From contig NZ_CP094466.1 of assembly GCF_023347255.1 (NCBI RefSeq), forward strand, positions 1,302,001 through 1,366,000: a stretch of 64,000 nucleotides of DNA, written 5' to 3'. Below the pieces are notes generated by a model that ran no database searches, had not been told where the DNA came from, and saw nothing but the letters and a program-made list of their open reading frames with translations. Source of the DNA: Faecalibacterium sp. I4-3-84. GTDB taxonomy: Bacteria > Bacillota > Clostridia > Oscillospirales > Ruminococcaceae. This document shows positions 50,141-58,927 of this stretch, piece by piece. Made by a program: the position numbers and the translations under genes. The stretch's first letter is position 1; every line of letters begins with the position of its first letter.

Positions 50141-51895
50141 TCATTTCTTCTTCAGCTGCTCCTCCAGCCCATCCCGGGGCGTGATGTAGACCGTGGTGTA
50201 CACCTCGTACAGCACCATGCCGGGTTTGGCACCGCTGGCTTTCCAGATGTTCTTCACCTCAGTAGTGTCCACTGCCACCTTAGCGCCGGTGCCCGCCTTG
50301 TAGGTGCTGGAGTAGATGACTGCCAGCTCCGCGGCCTCCTGCTTGGTGGTGTCCGGGATCTCCTCGCCCCGGCTCATGACCACAACGTGGCTGCCGGGGG
50401 CCTTCTGCACATGGAACCACAGGTCTTTGCCCCGGGCGGTGTGGAGGGTGAGCTTGTCGTTCTGGGCGTTGTTGCGGCCCACCAGGATCTCAAAGCCATC
50501 GGTGGAAGTGAACCGCAGGAAGTCTGCAGGCTTCTGGCGCTTATCCCGCTGCTTGTAGTATTTCAGGTAGCCCTGACTCTTCAGCTCTGCCCGGATCTCG
50601 TTGAGGGCCGCTTCACCGGAAGCGGACTCCACCTCGTAGAGCACCGTTTCCAGATAGGCGATCTCCTTTTCACCCTCTGCCAGCAGATTCACCAGCATCC
50701 GGGCGGCGGTCTGCTTCTTTTTATAGTTCTTGAAGAAGTTCTGAGCGTTCTGGCTGGGTGTGAACCGCAGGTCCAGCGGGATGGTCACTTCCTTGCCCTC
50801 ATCGTACCAGTTGGGCACGGTGATGCTCTTCATGCCCTTCTGGGCCAGATAGAGGTTTGCCGAGAGCAGCTCACCGTACAGACGCAGCTTTTCGCTCTTG
50901 CCGCTGGCAGCAAGCTCTTCCTGACGGGCGGCCTGCTTGCGCACGGCGCGCTCGTACATATTGTGCACGGCCTTGTGCAGCTCCTTGCTTTTGGTGCGCA
51001 GGCGTTCCGCGCGGTCCTTCTCAGCGTAGTAGCCCTCCAGCATGGCGTTGAAGGAGGGCCACTCCTTTATAATATATTTTTCGCCGTACTGCTGCGGGCG
51101 GAAAAAGGTATACTCGATGGGCTTTCCGCTGGGGTCGGTGACGCTGCAGGGCGTACCGCCGGTTGCGTGCTCTTCCTTCAGCTCGTCGATGGCGGCCATA
51201 AGCTTGCGCTTCTGTTCCTCGGTCAGCTCATTGGCGGGCAGATGTTCGCCGTCAAAGGCACGCCATGCAGCTTCGCGGCAGACCACCGGGCCAACACCGG
51301 CCACGGTCTTGTTGAGGGCATCTGCCACCGGCAGATCTCTCTGGCAGGCTGCTGCCACGATGGACGCACTGCTCACCAGCAGGAAGTCCGGTCTTGCAGG
51401 CTTGGGCGGCGTGGTATAGGGCAGGCCCGGCAGCAGCTGGCGCACATCGCTGTCCTCAAAATCCACCCGCTTGAGTGCGTCAATGATCTTGCCGTTCTGC
51501 ACCAGAACCAGATTGGAGTAGCGGCCCATCAATTCGGCACACAGGGTGTTGCGCACAAGGTCGCCCATCTCGTTGGTGCACTGAAAATCAAAATACACGA
51601 TGCGGTCGCCCGGCTCCATGTGCACGTCCAGCAGCCTGCCGCCGGTGAGATGCTTGCGCATCAGCATACAGAAGGAGGGCGGCGTTTCCGGGTTTTCAAA
51701 GCTTTCTTCGGTCAGGCACACGCGGGCAGAACCGCTGCGGGCCGAAAGCAGCAGCGCATAGGTATCCGTGCGGGTGCGCAGGGTGAGCACCAGCTCATCG
51801 CGGGTGGGTTCAAATAGTTTTGCGATCTTGGCGTCGGTCAGCGTTGCTTTGAGCTCTGCTGCCGTAAGGGCCAGTGTCGCGGCATCCAGTGCCAT
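50141..51895 (-). CDS. rqcH: Ribosome quality control protein RqcH (NFACT family)
   Basis: RqcH adds C-terminal alanine tails to nascent chains on stalled large subunits. The 584-residue protein has the NFACT-N domain, a central coiled coil (residues about 290-430) and the NFACT-R domain with the signature GKDLWFHVQKAPGSHVVV. The ATG at 51895 has GAGGT upstream. It is often annotated as fibronectin-binding protein; quality control is the better-supported role. Repeat R4 lies directly upstream. Confidence 0.94.
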   Translation of the reverse strand: MALDAATLALTAAELKATLTDAKIAKLFEPTRDELVLTLRTRTDTYALLLSARSGSARVCLTEESFENPETPPSFCMLMRKHLTGGRLLDVHMEPGDRIVYFDFQCTNEMGDLVRNTLCAELMGRYSNLVLVQNGKIIDALKRVDFEDSDVRQLLPGLPYTTPPKPARPDFLLVSSASIVAAACQRDLPVADALNKTVAGVGPVVCREAAWRAFDGEHLPANELTEEQKRKLMAAIDELKEEHATGGTPCSVTDPSGKPIEYTFFRPQQYGEKYIIKEWPSFNAMLEGYYAEKDRAERLRTKSKELHKAVHNMYERAVRKQAARQEELAASGKSEKLRLYGELLSANLYLAQKGMKSITVPNWYDEGKEVTIPLDLRFTPSQNAQNFFKNYKKKQTAARMLVNLLAEGEKEIAYLETVLYEVESASGEAALNEIRAELKSQGYLKYYKQRDKRQKPADFLRFTSTDGFEILVGRNNAQNDKLTLHTARGKDLWFHVQKAPGSHVVVMSRGEEIPDTTKQEAAELAVIYSSTYKAGTGAKVAVDTTEVKNIWKASGAKPGMVLYEVYTTVYITPRDGLEEQLKKK

Positions 51896-51944
51896 AGTGT
51901 TTACCTCGTTTATGATTTGGAATGGAAATTCTTTTATTTTAAGC

Positions 51945-52091
51945 GGCCTCGCCCTCTCCGTCACGGCTAACGCCGTGCCACCTCTCCCAAAGTGAGAGGC
52001 TTTGGCAGTCTACGCAAGGTTCATGGTTTTGCCAAGGGCTCTCCCCTTGGGAGAGCTGTCGAGCAGATGCGAGACTGAGAGGGCGAGGCCG
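51945..52091. repeat. Dispersed palindromic repeat, copy R4
   Basis: Terminal inverted repeats CGGCCTCGCCCTCTC (51945-51959) and its exact complement (52077-52091) flank inner arms CTCTCCCAAAGTGAGAGG and GGGCTCTCCCCTTGGGAGAGC. 147 bases, between the nif3-like stop and the rqcH start. Confidence 0.85.
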
Positions 52092-52112
52092 TTCACCTTA
52101 TTGCAGCTTTTC

Positions 52113-52889
52113 TTATAAATACGTATACGGATCCCGGTTTTCAGTGCTCACCAGCACTTCCAGCTCCGGCAGGGCGGCGCGCAGCTTTGCAGCCACGGCG
52201 GCAGTCACCGGAAATTCGGTGGCATAGTGGCCCGCCGCAATGAGCGAAAGGCCCAGCCGCTTGGCATCGATGGCGTGGTGGTGGTTGGCTTCACCGGTCA
52301 GCAGGCAGTCCGCGCCCATAGCAATGGCATCTGCAAACAGGCTTCCGCCCGCACCGCTGATGACCGCCAAGCGCTTGACCGGCTTACCCGCATCCACAAA
52401 CTTCACCTGCACCGCCGGGCCGTTCTTCGGCTGGTTGCAGCGCGCAGCAAGCTCCTGCTGTGCCTTGCGGGCAAGCTCCGGAACCGCGATTTCTTCAATG
52501 GCTCCCACACGGCCGCAGCCCTCGGCAAAGGTTTCCATATTCTTCATGTCAAAGATGCCTGCCAGCACTTCGTTCACGCCGCCCTCGGCAGCATCCAGAT
52601 TGGTGTGCATACAGATGGCAGAAATGCCCGCCTGCACCAGCTGGAAAGGCACATCCTGCGGGCCGATCTTTTTGAGTGGATCAAAAATGACCGGGTGGTG
52701 GGACACGATCATCTCACACTGCTTTGCGGCAGCTTCGGCCACCACTTCGGGGGTGATGTCCAGTGCTGCCAGCACCCGGTGCACCTGCCCGCCGCAGTCC
52801 ACCAGCAGGCCGGGATTATCCCAGTGTTCCGCCAGCTCCAGCGGCGCGATGGCCTGCATTGCTTCGTATATCTGATTAACTGTTATCAT
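52113..52889 (-). CDS. Nif3-like dinuclear metal centre protein (DUF34)
   Basis: The 258-residue protein has the DUF34 signatures WDNPGLLVD at the N-terminus, SHHPVIFDPLKKI near residue 66 and GEANHHHAIDA near 216, providing the His and Glu ligands for two metals. Some members are GTP cyclohydrolase I-like; function here is unknown. I start at 52889 (MITVNQIYEAM); reading further upstream enters repeat R5. It follows trmK, as in Bacillus (yqfN-yqfO), but R5 lies between the genes. Confidence 0.9.
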   Translation of the reverse strand: MITVNQIYEAMQAIAPLELAEHWDNPGLLVDCGGQVHRVLAALDITPEVVAEAAAKQCEMIVSHHPVIFDPLKKIGPQDVPFQLVQAGISAICMHTNLDAAEGGVNEVLAGIFDMKNMETFAEGCGRVGAIEEIAVPELARKAQQELAARCNQPKNGPAVQVKFVDAGKPVKRLAVISGAGGSLFADAIAMGADCLLTGEANHHHAIDAKRLGLSLIAAGHYATEFPVTAAVAAKLRAALPELEVLVSTENRDPYTYL

Positions 52890-52897
52890 ATCTTCAC

Positions 52898-53040
52898 CAT
52901 CCTCGCCCTCTCCGTCATTGCTTACGCAATGCCACCTCTCCCATGGTGAGAGGCCTTGGCATTCCATGCAACGTTCATCATTTTGCCAAAGGCTCTCCCT
53001 TTGGGAGAGCTGGACGCGAAGCGGCCTGAGAGGGCAAGCC
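52898..53040. repeat. Dispersed palindromic repeat, copy R5
   Basis: Ends GCCCTCTC and GAGAGGGC, inner arms CCTCTCCCATGGTGAGAGG and GGCTCTCCCTTTGGGAGAGC, as in R4. The end of trmK is encoded inside it and its left edge is close to the nif3 start. Confidence 0.85.
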
Positions 53041-53688
53041 AGCTAATAAACTATCGATTTCCTGCGCAAGCGGACTGCCATCCGGCACGCCAAGGCGCAT
53101 CCGGGGCAGCTTTGCCTTCTGCCAATCGGCGTAGCCTTTTCCCTCGGGCCACTCTCCCGTACTGCCAAACAGGCACTCGGCAAAGGTGGGCGCATACACC
53201 CTGCCGGTGTACTCCGCCGCCATCACCGCGTACCAGCGGCCCGCCGCCTGCACCGGGCGGTCGGCCACAAAGGAGAAGCCATGCTCCCACAACCAGCGGC
53301 GCAGCGCGTCGTGGCGGGTGGCTGGGATCATGATAATCCGCGGCCCTCCCACGGTGAACACCCACGGGGCTTTCTCTAAAATTTCCCAAGTGGTCTGGGC
53401 GGAAACGCCCGCCAGCACGATGCTGCCTACTTCGTTCTCCGTAAGCACAGAAAGACCGTCGCCAAGCCGAAGCTCAGCGCGGTCTTTACAGCCTGCATGT
53501 TCCAGCGTCTGCTCTGCCTTTGCCAGCGGGCCGGGCCGCAGGTCGGCACCGATCACCTTCGGGTATTTTCCCGAAGCCGCCAGCACCGCCGTCAGCTTGC
53601 CGTGGTCGCAGCCGATGTCTGCCACCGGCTCTCCCGGCCGCACAAGCTCTGCGGCGGCAGCCAGACGCGCATCCAGTGTGGGCAGCAA
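52978..53688 (-). CDS. trmK: tRNA (adenine-22-N1)-methyltransferase TrmK
   Basis: TrmK methylates A22 of tRNAs. The Rossmann SAM site VADIGCDHGKLTAVLA is at the N-terminus, followed by the NEVGSIVLAGVSAQTTWEIL segment. The start is TTG at 53688 with AGAAGG upstream, one base after the DUF1858 stop. The final 17 or so residues (SQAASRPALPKGEPLAK) are encoded by repeat R5, so the natural C-terminus has been replaced or extended by repeat sequence. The rest, about 219 residues, is normal for the family. Confidence 0.9.
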   Translation of the reverse strand: MLPTLDARLAAAAELVRPGEPVADIGCDHGKLTAVLAASGKYPKVIGADLRPGPLAKAEQTLEHAGCKDRAELRLGDGLSVLTENEVGSIVLAGVSAQTTWEILEKAPWVFTVGGPRIIMIPATRHDALRRWLWEHGFSFVADRPVQAAGRWYAVMAAEYTGRVYAPTFAECLFGSTGEWPEGKGYADWQKAKLPRMRLGVPDGSPLAQEIDSLLAGLPSQAASRPALPKGEPLAK

Positions 53689-53689
53689 T

Positions 53690-53944
53690 TTATGCCTTCT
53701 TTGCGGCCAGATGCTCGTTCAGCTTTTCGATCAGCTCATCGCAGTCCACGCCGTGGACTGCACAGGCCTCCTCGATGCTCTCGCCGCGGGATGCAGGGCA
53801 GCCCAGACAGTGCATGCCGATCTCCATGAAGTAGGGAGCGGTGGTCTGGTCCATATCCAGGATATCGCCGATGATGGTCTCGCGGGTCACCTGCTTTGCG
53901 TCCTTGTGTTCTTCCTTCTTGAGCATATTGAAAATATCAAACAT
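53690..53944 (-). CDS. DUF1858 redox-disulfide domain protein
   Basis: The 84-residue protein matches the DUF1858 family (hybrid-cluster associated) with GDILDMDQTTAPYFMEIGMHCLGCPASRGES; the CxxC pair is present. Function is unknown, but a thiol or redox role is likely. An AAAGGA site lies nine bases before the ATG. It precedes trmK by one base. Confidence 0.85.
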   Translation of the reverse strand: MFDIFNMLKKEEHKDAKQVTRETIIGDILDMDQTTAPYFMEIGMHCLGCPASRGESIEEACAVHGVDCDELIEKLNEHLAAKKA

Positions 53945-54001
53945 GATGGTTTTCCTTTCTGTATGGGGGGTCTTTTGCGGTAAAACCTACCGTCTTTCTA
54001 T

Positions 54002-54031
54002 ACTATACCCCAAACCATGCCTGTTTTGCAA
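54002..54031 (-). promoter_or_regulatory. Predicted promoter of the DUF1858-trmK-nif3 unit
   Basis: TTGCAA (54026-54031) and TATAGT (54002-54007), 18 bases apart on the minus strand. Confidence 0.55.
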
Positions 54032-54071
54032 GAGCCTTGCGGAAAATCCGCTTTCCTTAAAGCCCTCCCCG

Positions 54072-54944
54072 TCACGCCTGATAGTTCTTTTCCAGCGAGA
54101 AGCCGCGCCCGCTCACCTCGGTCACATGGCTCACGATCATAAAGCAGGTGGGGTCGATGGCATGGGCCAGCTTTTCCAGCTTCGGCAGCTGGCGGTTGCT
54201 CACGATGCTCAGCAGCACCTGCTCCGGCTCGTGGCTGTAGCCTCCCTCGCCATGCAGCACGGTCACGCCGCGGTCCAGCTGGATGAAGATGGCTTCGCGG
54301 ATATCATCGGCGTGCTGGCTGATGATCTTTACCTCGGTGCGGGTAGTGCCGAAGATGAGCACCTTGTCCAGCACCACCGTATACACGATCACCATCACGA
54401 TGCCGTACAGACACTGCTGCAGCGGGCTGAACGCCGCCTGCAGGCAGAGGATGAGCATATCGAACACCAGCATACTGGCCGACACCGGGATGTGGAAATA
54501 TTTGTTCAGCACCAGCGGAGGGATGTCCATGCCGCCGGTGGATGCGCCTGCCCGGATGGTGATGCCCAGCGAAACGCCTACGCCGAGGCCTGCAAAAATG
54601 GTGTTGAGCACCAGATCCTCGGTGAGCACAAAGCCTGTGAACACCCGCTCCCACAGAGCCAGAAACAGGGGGCTGAGCACGGTGCTGGCAATGGTGGTGA
54701 TGGCAAAGCGCCGCCCCAGCAGCACCCAGCCCACCGTAAGCATGGTCATGTTGATGACGAACAGCACACCGGACACCGGCAGTCCCAATGCACGGTTGAT
54801 GCCCAGTGCGATGCCGGTGGCACCGCCGGTGATCAGGCCTGACGGCACAAGAAACAGCACCACCGTGAGCGCATACAGTGCATTGCCCACGATGATGGAC
54901 AGCGAATTGAATGCGATCTGCTGCTCATATGAAAGCTTTATCAT
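54072..54944 (-). CDS. YitT-family membrane protein
   Basis: Five predicted membrane segments (YitT/DUF161) carry the GGATGIALGINRALGLP and GASTGGMDIPPLVLNKY motifs; residues about 200-290 form a cytoplasmic DUF2179 domain. Substrate is unknown. I start at 54944 (MIKLSYEQQ), with GAGGG upstream. An ORF that begins 25 codons earlier overlaps the promoter and terminator between this gene and the P-II-like gene. 290 residues. Confidence 0.9.
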   Translation of the reverse strand: MIKLSYEQQIAFNSLSIIVGNALYALTVVLFLVPSGLITGGATGIALGINRALGLPVSGVLFVINMTMLTVGWVLLGRRFAITTIASTVLSPLFLALWERVFTGFVLTEDLVLNTIFAGLGVGVSLGITIRAGASTGGMDIPPLVLNKYFHIPVSASMLVFDMLILCLQAAFSPLQQCLYGIVMVIVYTVVLDKVLIFGTTRTEVKIISQHADDIREAIFIQLDRGVTVLHGEGGYSHEPEQVLLSIVSNRQLPKLEKLAHAIDPTCFMIVSHVTEVSGRGFSLEKNYQA

Positions 54945-54977
54945 CTTTTGTCCCTCGTTCTTGAATTTCTTTCTTTT

Positions 54978-55006
54978 ATGATAACGAAAAAATCCGCATT
55001 TATCAA
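54978..55006 (-). promoter_or_regulatory. Predicted promoter of yitT overlapping an upstream terminator
   Basis: TTGATA (55001-55006) and TATCAT (54978-54983) with 17-base spacing on the minus strand. The -35 sits in the stem-loop that ends the upstream unit. Confidence 0.65.
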
Positions 55007-55026
55007 GCGTTTCGCCCATAAATGCG
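54984..55026 (-). terminator. Terminator of the DUF1538/P-II-like unit
   Basis: CGCATTTAT (55018-55026 on the minus strand) pairs with ATAAATGCG (54995-55003), followed by six T. Confidence 0.8.
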
Positions 55027-55058
55027 GAATAATCCCGGAATAAATTACATTTTGTTGT

Positions 55059-55760
55059 TTACTGCGCAGAGGTCTCCTGCACCGGTTCCTCGTCCTCCAG
55101 CAGACGCAGACCGGCGGTATCCGTCACCGGCAGCGAGAACACGATCGCACCCGCCTTTGGCCCGGCACCGTCCATGATGGCTTTCATGATGCGGTTCTTT
55201 TCCGGCGTGCGGGCCACGATGAGCACCAGCTCCTTTTCGTTCACCAGCTCCACGCCAAGGAACTGGGCTGCGCCTTCCATGCCGGTACCCTTGGCGTGGA
55301 TCACCGTGCCACCGCCGGCACCTGCGGCGCGGGCTGCATCCATAATGGTGCCGGTGTGGCCCTGATTGGCGATCACCAGCAGCAGTTCGTAACGGGTATC
55401 CTTCAAGGTGCTCTCCTCCTTCAATGTCAGCGGCTGGTGCTGGGTGAGGAACATCAGCGCCCTTCTGCCGCCGATGCTGCTCAGCGGCACCGTGAATGCA
55501 ATGCCGGTGCCCGGCACGTCGATGCGCATTTTGCGGCGCAGGTCTGTCCGGACGGCCTTCCATGTATCCTCTGTCACCACCGCCAGCAGCACCGCCTTCT
55601 CGGTCTTTTCCAGACCCAGCGTGGCCAGCGTTTCCCGCACGGCGGTGCCGCTGCCCACAGTGCGCAGGCTCACATTCACGCCGTGGCTCTCATACAGCTG
55701 CAGAAAGGCATCGGTGGAGCGGCGGTCGGTGATGGTGACCAGCAAAAACAATGTACTCAT
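55059..55760 (-). CDS. P-II-like regulatory protein with two P-II-type domains
   Basis: The 233-residue protein has two P-II-like halves. Residues 1-105 start MSTLFLLVTITDRRSTDAFL; residues about 115-220 have YELLLVIANQGHTGTIMDAARAAGAGGGTVIHAKGTG, the GlnB beta-alpha-beta pattern. The usual T-loop tyrosine is not seen. P-II proteins bind transporters and sense ATP, ADP or 2-oxoglutarate. It follows the DUF1538 gene by 12 bases, so it may regulate that membrane protein. Ligand is unknown. Confidence 0.82.
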   Translation of the reverse strand: MSTLFLLVTITDRRSTDAFLQLYESHGVNVSLRTVGSGTAVRETLATLGLEKTEKAVLLAVVTEDTWKAVRTDLRRKMRIDVPGTGIAFTVPLSSIGGRRALMFLTQHQPLTLKEESTLKDTRYELLLVIANQGHTGTIMDAARAAGAGGGTVIHAKGTGMEGAAQFLGVELVNEKELVLIVARTPEKNRIMKAIMDGAGPKAGAIVFSLPVTDTAGLRLLEDEEPVQETSAQ

Positions 55761-55772
55761 ACCGCACCCTCC

Positions 55773-57320
55773 TTACAGTTCAATGATATCATCGTCCGGC
55801 AGTCCGGCAAAGGCCTCACCCACGGCCGCAGGCTGCAGCCGCCGGGCCTTGCGGGTGCGCAGCTGTGCCACAAGGCCCATCAGCTGCACCGTGATGAGCG
55901 GCGTCATGGCGACCATCGCCACCACGCCGAAAGCGTCGGTGACGATGTTGCCTCCCACCGCTACGCATGCGCCCTGTGCCAGCGGCAACAGGAAGGTAGC
56001 CGTCATGGGGCCGGAAGCCACACCGCCCGCGTCAAACGCGATGGCTGTGAAGAGCTTTGGCACCACAAAGGAGATGCCGATGGCAAACACATAGCCCGGC
56101 ACGAGGAACCACAAAATGGAAATACCGGTGAGCACCCGCACCATGGCAAGGCCCACCGAGATGGAAACACCTGCCGAGAGTGCCATGCCCATGGCCTTGG
56201 CCGAAATGGCACCGTCGGTCACCTCTTCCACTTGCTTGTTCAGCACATAGACGGCCGGCTCGGCCTTGACGATGAAGTAACCGATGAGCATTCCAATGGG
56301 AATGATGATCCAGCGGAAGCTCTGCCCGGCCAGCACCTGACCCAGATAATTACCGGCGGGCATAAAGCCCACATTTGCGCCGGTGAGGAACAGCACAAGG
56401 CCCACGTAGGTATACGCAAGACCCACCGCAATGCGGCCCAGCGACCGGCGGTCCATGTGCAGAGCCGCAAATTGAAAAATGCCGAACATCACAATGATGG
56501 GCAGCAGCGAGACAGCGATCTCTTCCAGATACGTAGGCAGGCTGACATGGAACAGCTGCCACAGCTCCACCGAGTCGCTCACCTCCGGCAGCACCGGCGG
56601 GATATAGGTGCTGTCCGAGGCGCGGAACACGATGCCCAGAATGAGCACTGCCAGAATGGGGCCGATGGAGCACATGGCCACCAGACCAAAGCTGTCGTCC
56701 GCCGCGTGGCGGTCGCCGCGGATGGACGAAACACCCACGCCCAGCGCCATGATAAAGGGCACCGTCATGGGGCCGGTGGTCACACCGCCGGAGTCAAAGG
56801 CCACAGCAAGAAATTCCTTGGGCACAAACGCCGCCAGAAGAAAGATCATGCCGTAGAACAGCACCAGCAGCTTTGGCAGCGAGATGCCAATGAGCATACG
56901 CAGGAAGGCAAACACCAGAAACAGGCCCACGCCCGCCGCCACCGATAAAATAAGGGTGCGGTTCGGGATGGAGGGCACCTGATTGGCCAGCACCTGCAGG
57001 TCCGGCTCCGAAATGGTGATGAGGAAGCCCAGCAGAAAGCCGATGCCCAAAATCACCGGCAGCTTCCGGCTTTTGGTGATCACCGCACCCACGCGCTCGC
57101 CCATGGGGGTCATGCTCATCTCCGCGCCCAGTGTGAAGAACATGATGCCCACCACGATCATGGCGGCACCCAGCAAAAAGCACAGCAGGATGCTGGGCGA
57201 CACCGGCGCAATGGTAAAACAGAGCACCAGCACGATGGCTGCAATGGGCAGCACTGCCTGCAGCGCTTCCAATAGTTTTTCCCGCAGTTTCGGGAGGGAT
57301 GCTTTCAGGATAGCGTCCAC
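55773..57320 (-). CDS. DUF1538 membrane protein, internally duplicated
   Basis: The 515-residue protein has about twelve hydrophobic segments. Two copies of one signature are visible: AVAFDSGGVTTGPMTVPFI near residue 170 and AIAFDAGGVASGPMTATFL near 425, each followed by DDSFGLVAM or TDAFGVVAM. This shows a tandem duplication of the DUF1538 unit. A transporter role is likely; substrate is unknown. The start is GTG at 57320, with AAAGG very close to it. A P-II-like gene follows after 12 bases. Confidence 0.88.
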   Translation of the reverse strand: MDAILKASLPKLREKLLEALQAVLPIAAIVLVLCFTIAPVSPSILLCFLLGAAMIVVGIMFFTLGAEMSMTPMGERVGAVITKSRKLPVILGIGFLLGFLITISEPDLQVLANQVPSIPNRTLILSVAAGVGLFLVFAFLRMLIGISLPKLLVLFYGMIFLLAAFVPKEFLAVAFDSGGVTTGPMTVPFIMALGVGVSSIRGDRHAADDSFGLVAMCSIGPILAVLILGIVFRASDSTYIPPVLPEVSDSVELWQLFHVSLPTYLEEIAVSLLPIIVMFGIFQFAALHMDRRSLGRIAVGLAYTYVGLVLFLTGANVGFMPAGNYLGQVLAGQSFRWIIIPIGMLIGYFIVKAEPAVYVLNKQVEEVTDGAISAKAMGMALSAGVSISVGLAMVRVLTGISILWFLVPGYVFAIGISFVVPKLFTAIAFDAGGVASGPMTATFLLPLAQGACVAVGGNIVTDAFGVVAMVAMTPLITVQLMGLVAQLRTRKARRLQPAAVGEAFAGLPDDDIIEL

Positions 57321-57374
57321 CGCCTTTCACCGTTTTGTATCCAGTTTGTACAAATCGGAAACAAGTATATGAAT

Positions 57375-57403
57375 AGTATACAAGGCAAAAGCCGCCCCGT
57401 CAA
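57375..57403 (-). promoter_or_regulatory. Predicted promoter of DUF1538 overlapping the gltD-like terminator
   Basis: TTGACG (57398-57403) and TATACT (57375-57380) with 17-base spacing on the minus strand. The -35 is in the loop of the terminator stem at 57391-57416. Confidence 0.75.
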
Positions 57404-57416
57404 CAAACGGAGCGGC
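57386..57416 (-). terminator. Terminator of the gltD-like gene
   Basis: GCCGCTCCGT pairs with ACGGGGCGGC (one G-T) and TTTT follows on the minus strand, 57 bases after the stop. Confidence 0.8.
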
Positions 57417-57473
57417 AAAGATCGGCAAAGACGCAGAAGCTTTACAGTTTCTTCCAAGTTTGTCTTTATTTCG

Positions 57474-58790
57474 TCAGATCTCCTGCTTTGCCAGCACGTC
57501 CGAAGTGGGGGTCTGGAACACCGGGATATTGGCATAGGGGTCAGCCACTTCTTCTGCAGGCAGGCTCTTCATGTAGGCATCCATGGATTCGGCCACCTTC
57601 TTGGCCACAGCCACCGCCTCCACCACGGTGCGTGCGCCCATCACGGCGTCGCCGCCGGCAAACACGCCCTCGCGGGTGGTGCTGCCGTCCTCGCTGACGG
57701 TGAGCAGACCCTTCTGGTTGGTCTCGATGCCGGTAGTGGTCTTGACGAGGTTGCTCTCCGAGCCCTGGCTGACCGACACGATCACGCCGGTGTGGGGGTA
57801 GAAAGTCTCACTGCCCTCCACCTGCGTAAATTTACCGTCCTCGCCCTTGACGGTATCGCGGCAGATCAGGCCGTTCTCCCGGATCTCCACCGGTGCCTTG
57901 CAGAAGCGGAAGCCCACGCCCTCCAGCTTTGCATAGCTCACCTCGTACTCGGAGGCGCTGATGCAGCTCTCGTCACGGCGGGCATAGCAGGTGACGTGGC
58001 GGGCACCGTTGCGGATGGCGGTGCGGGCGCAGTCCATGGCAGAGTTGCCCACGCCGATCACGGCAATATCGCTGCCCAGACGGAACGCCTTGGAGTTTGC
58101 CAGATAATCGATGCCAAAAGCTACATTTCCCAAAGTTTCGCCCTTGATATGCATGGCGTTGGCCTTCCACAGACCGGCACCGATGAACACGCTCTTGTAG
58201 CCGTCGCGGAACAGATCATCGATGGTGATGGTCTTGCCGATGGTGGTGTTGGGCCGCACCTTGATGCCCTTCAGCTCCAGATGGCGGTACTGGAAATCGT
58301 CCAGCACGCTGTCCGGCAGGCGATAGTTGGGGATGCCGTAGCGCATGACGCCGCCAATTTTATCGCGGGCATCAAAGATGGTCACATCGTAGCCCCAGCG
58401 TGCCAGCAGCACCGCAATGGTCAGGCCCGCCGGGCCGGAGCCAACGACTGCCGCCTTCATGCCGTTTTTGGGGGCAGGGCCGGCGGTCATTTTGTTGGCG
58501 TAGGTCGTGGAAATGTAGTCTTCAATAATGGAGAAGTGCACCGGGTCGTGGCTGGGCATCCGGTTGCGCACGCAGTGGCCCTCGCACTGGTTCTCGTGGT
58601 TGCACACCAACGCACAAACGGTGGTCAGCGGGTTATTCTCAAACAGCATCCTGCCAGCTTCGTCCATCTGGTTTGCCTTGAGCAGCCGAATGACCTCCGG
58701 GATGTTGGTGTGGATGGGGCAGCCCTGCTGGCACAGCGGCTTTTTGCAGCCCAGACAGCGGTTGGCTTCGTCCAGAACATGAAGTGCCAT
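57474..58790 (-). CDS. FAD-dependent oxidoreductase similar to glutamate synthase small subunit
   Basis: The 438-residue protein has an N-terminal Fe-S region (C12, C15, C20 and C24 in CLGCKKPLCQQGC; more cysteines near 58-74), an FAD site VVGSGPAGLTIAVLLA and a NAD(P) site VIGVGNSAMDCARTA. This is the GltD/NfnB/DPD fold, feeding electrons from NAD(P)H. No large gltB subunit is nearby, so a glutamate synthase is not proven. It is alone in its transcription unit. Confidence 0.88.
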   Translation of the reverse strand: MALHVLDEANRCLGCKKPLCQQGCPIHTNIPEVIRLLKANQMDEAGRMLFENNPLTTVCALVCNHENQCEGHCVRNRMPSHDPVHFSIIEDYISTTYANKMTAGPAPKNGMKAAVVGSGPAGLTIAVLLARWGYDVTIFDARDKIGGVMRYGIPNYRLPDSVLDDFQYRHLELKGIKVRPNTTIGKTITIDDLFRDGYKSVFIGAGLWKANAMHIKGETLGNVAFGIDYLANSKAFRLGSDIAVIGVGNSAMDCARTAIRNGARHVTCYARRDESCISASEYEVSYAKLEGVGFRFCKAPVEIRENGLICRDTVKGEDGKFTQVEGSETFYPHTGVIVSVSQGSESNLVKTTTGIETNQKGLLTVSEDGSTTREGVFAGGDAVMGARTVVEAVAVAKKVAESMDAYMKSLPAEEVADPYANIPVFQTPTSDVLAKQEI

Positions 58791-58863
58791 GAAGTTTCCT
58801 CCTTATTGCGTGCGGTTTTCTGATTCCGTTCTCATTTGTTGTATCCAACATTGCATTGCTTTA

Positions 58864-58892
58864 ATCATACACCACAAACCGTCCGGGCACAA
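58864..58892 (-). promoter_or_regulatory. Predicted promoter of the gltD-like gene
   Basis: TTGTGC (58887-58892) and TATGAT (58864-58869) with 17-base spacing on the minus strand. Confidence 0.6.
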
Positions 58893-58927
58893 GTGTTTCT
58901 GCATAAATTTTTTTCGATTATTTTTTG

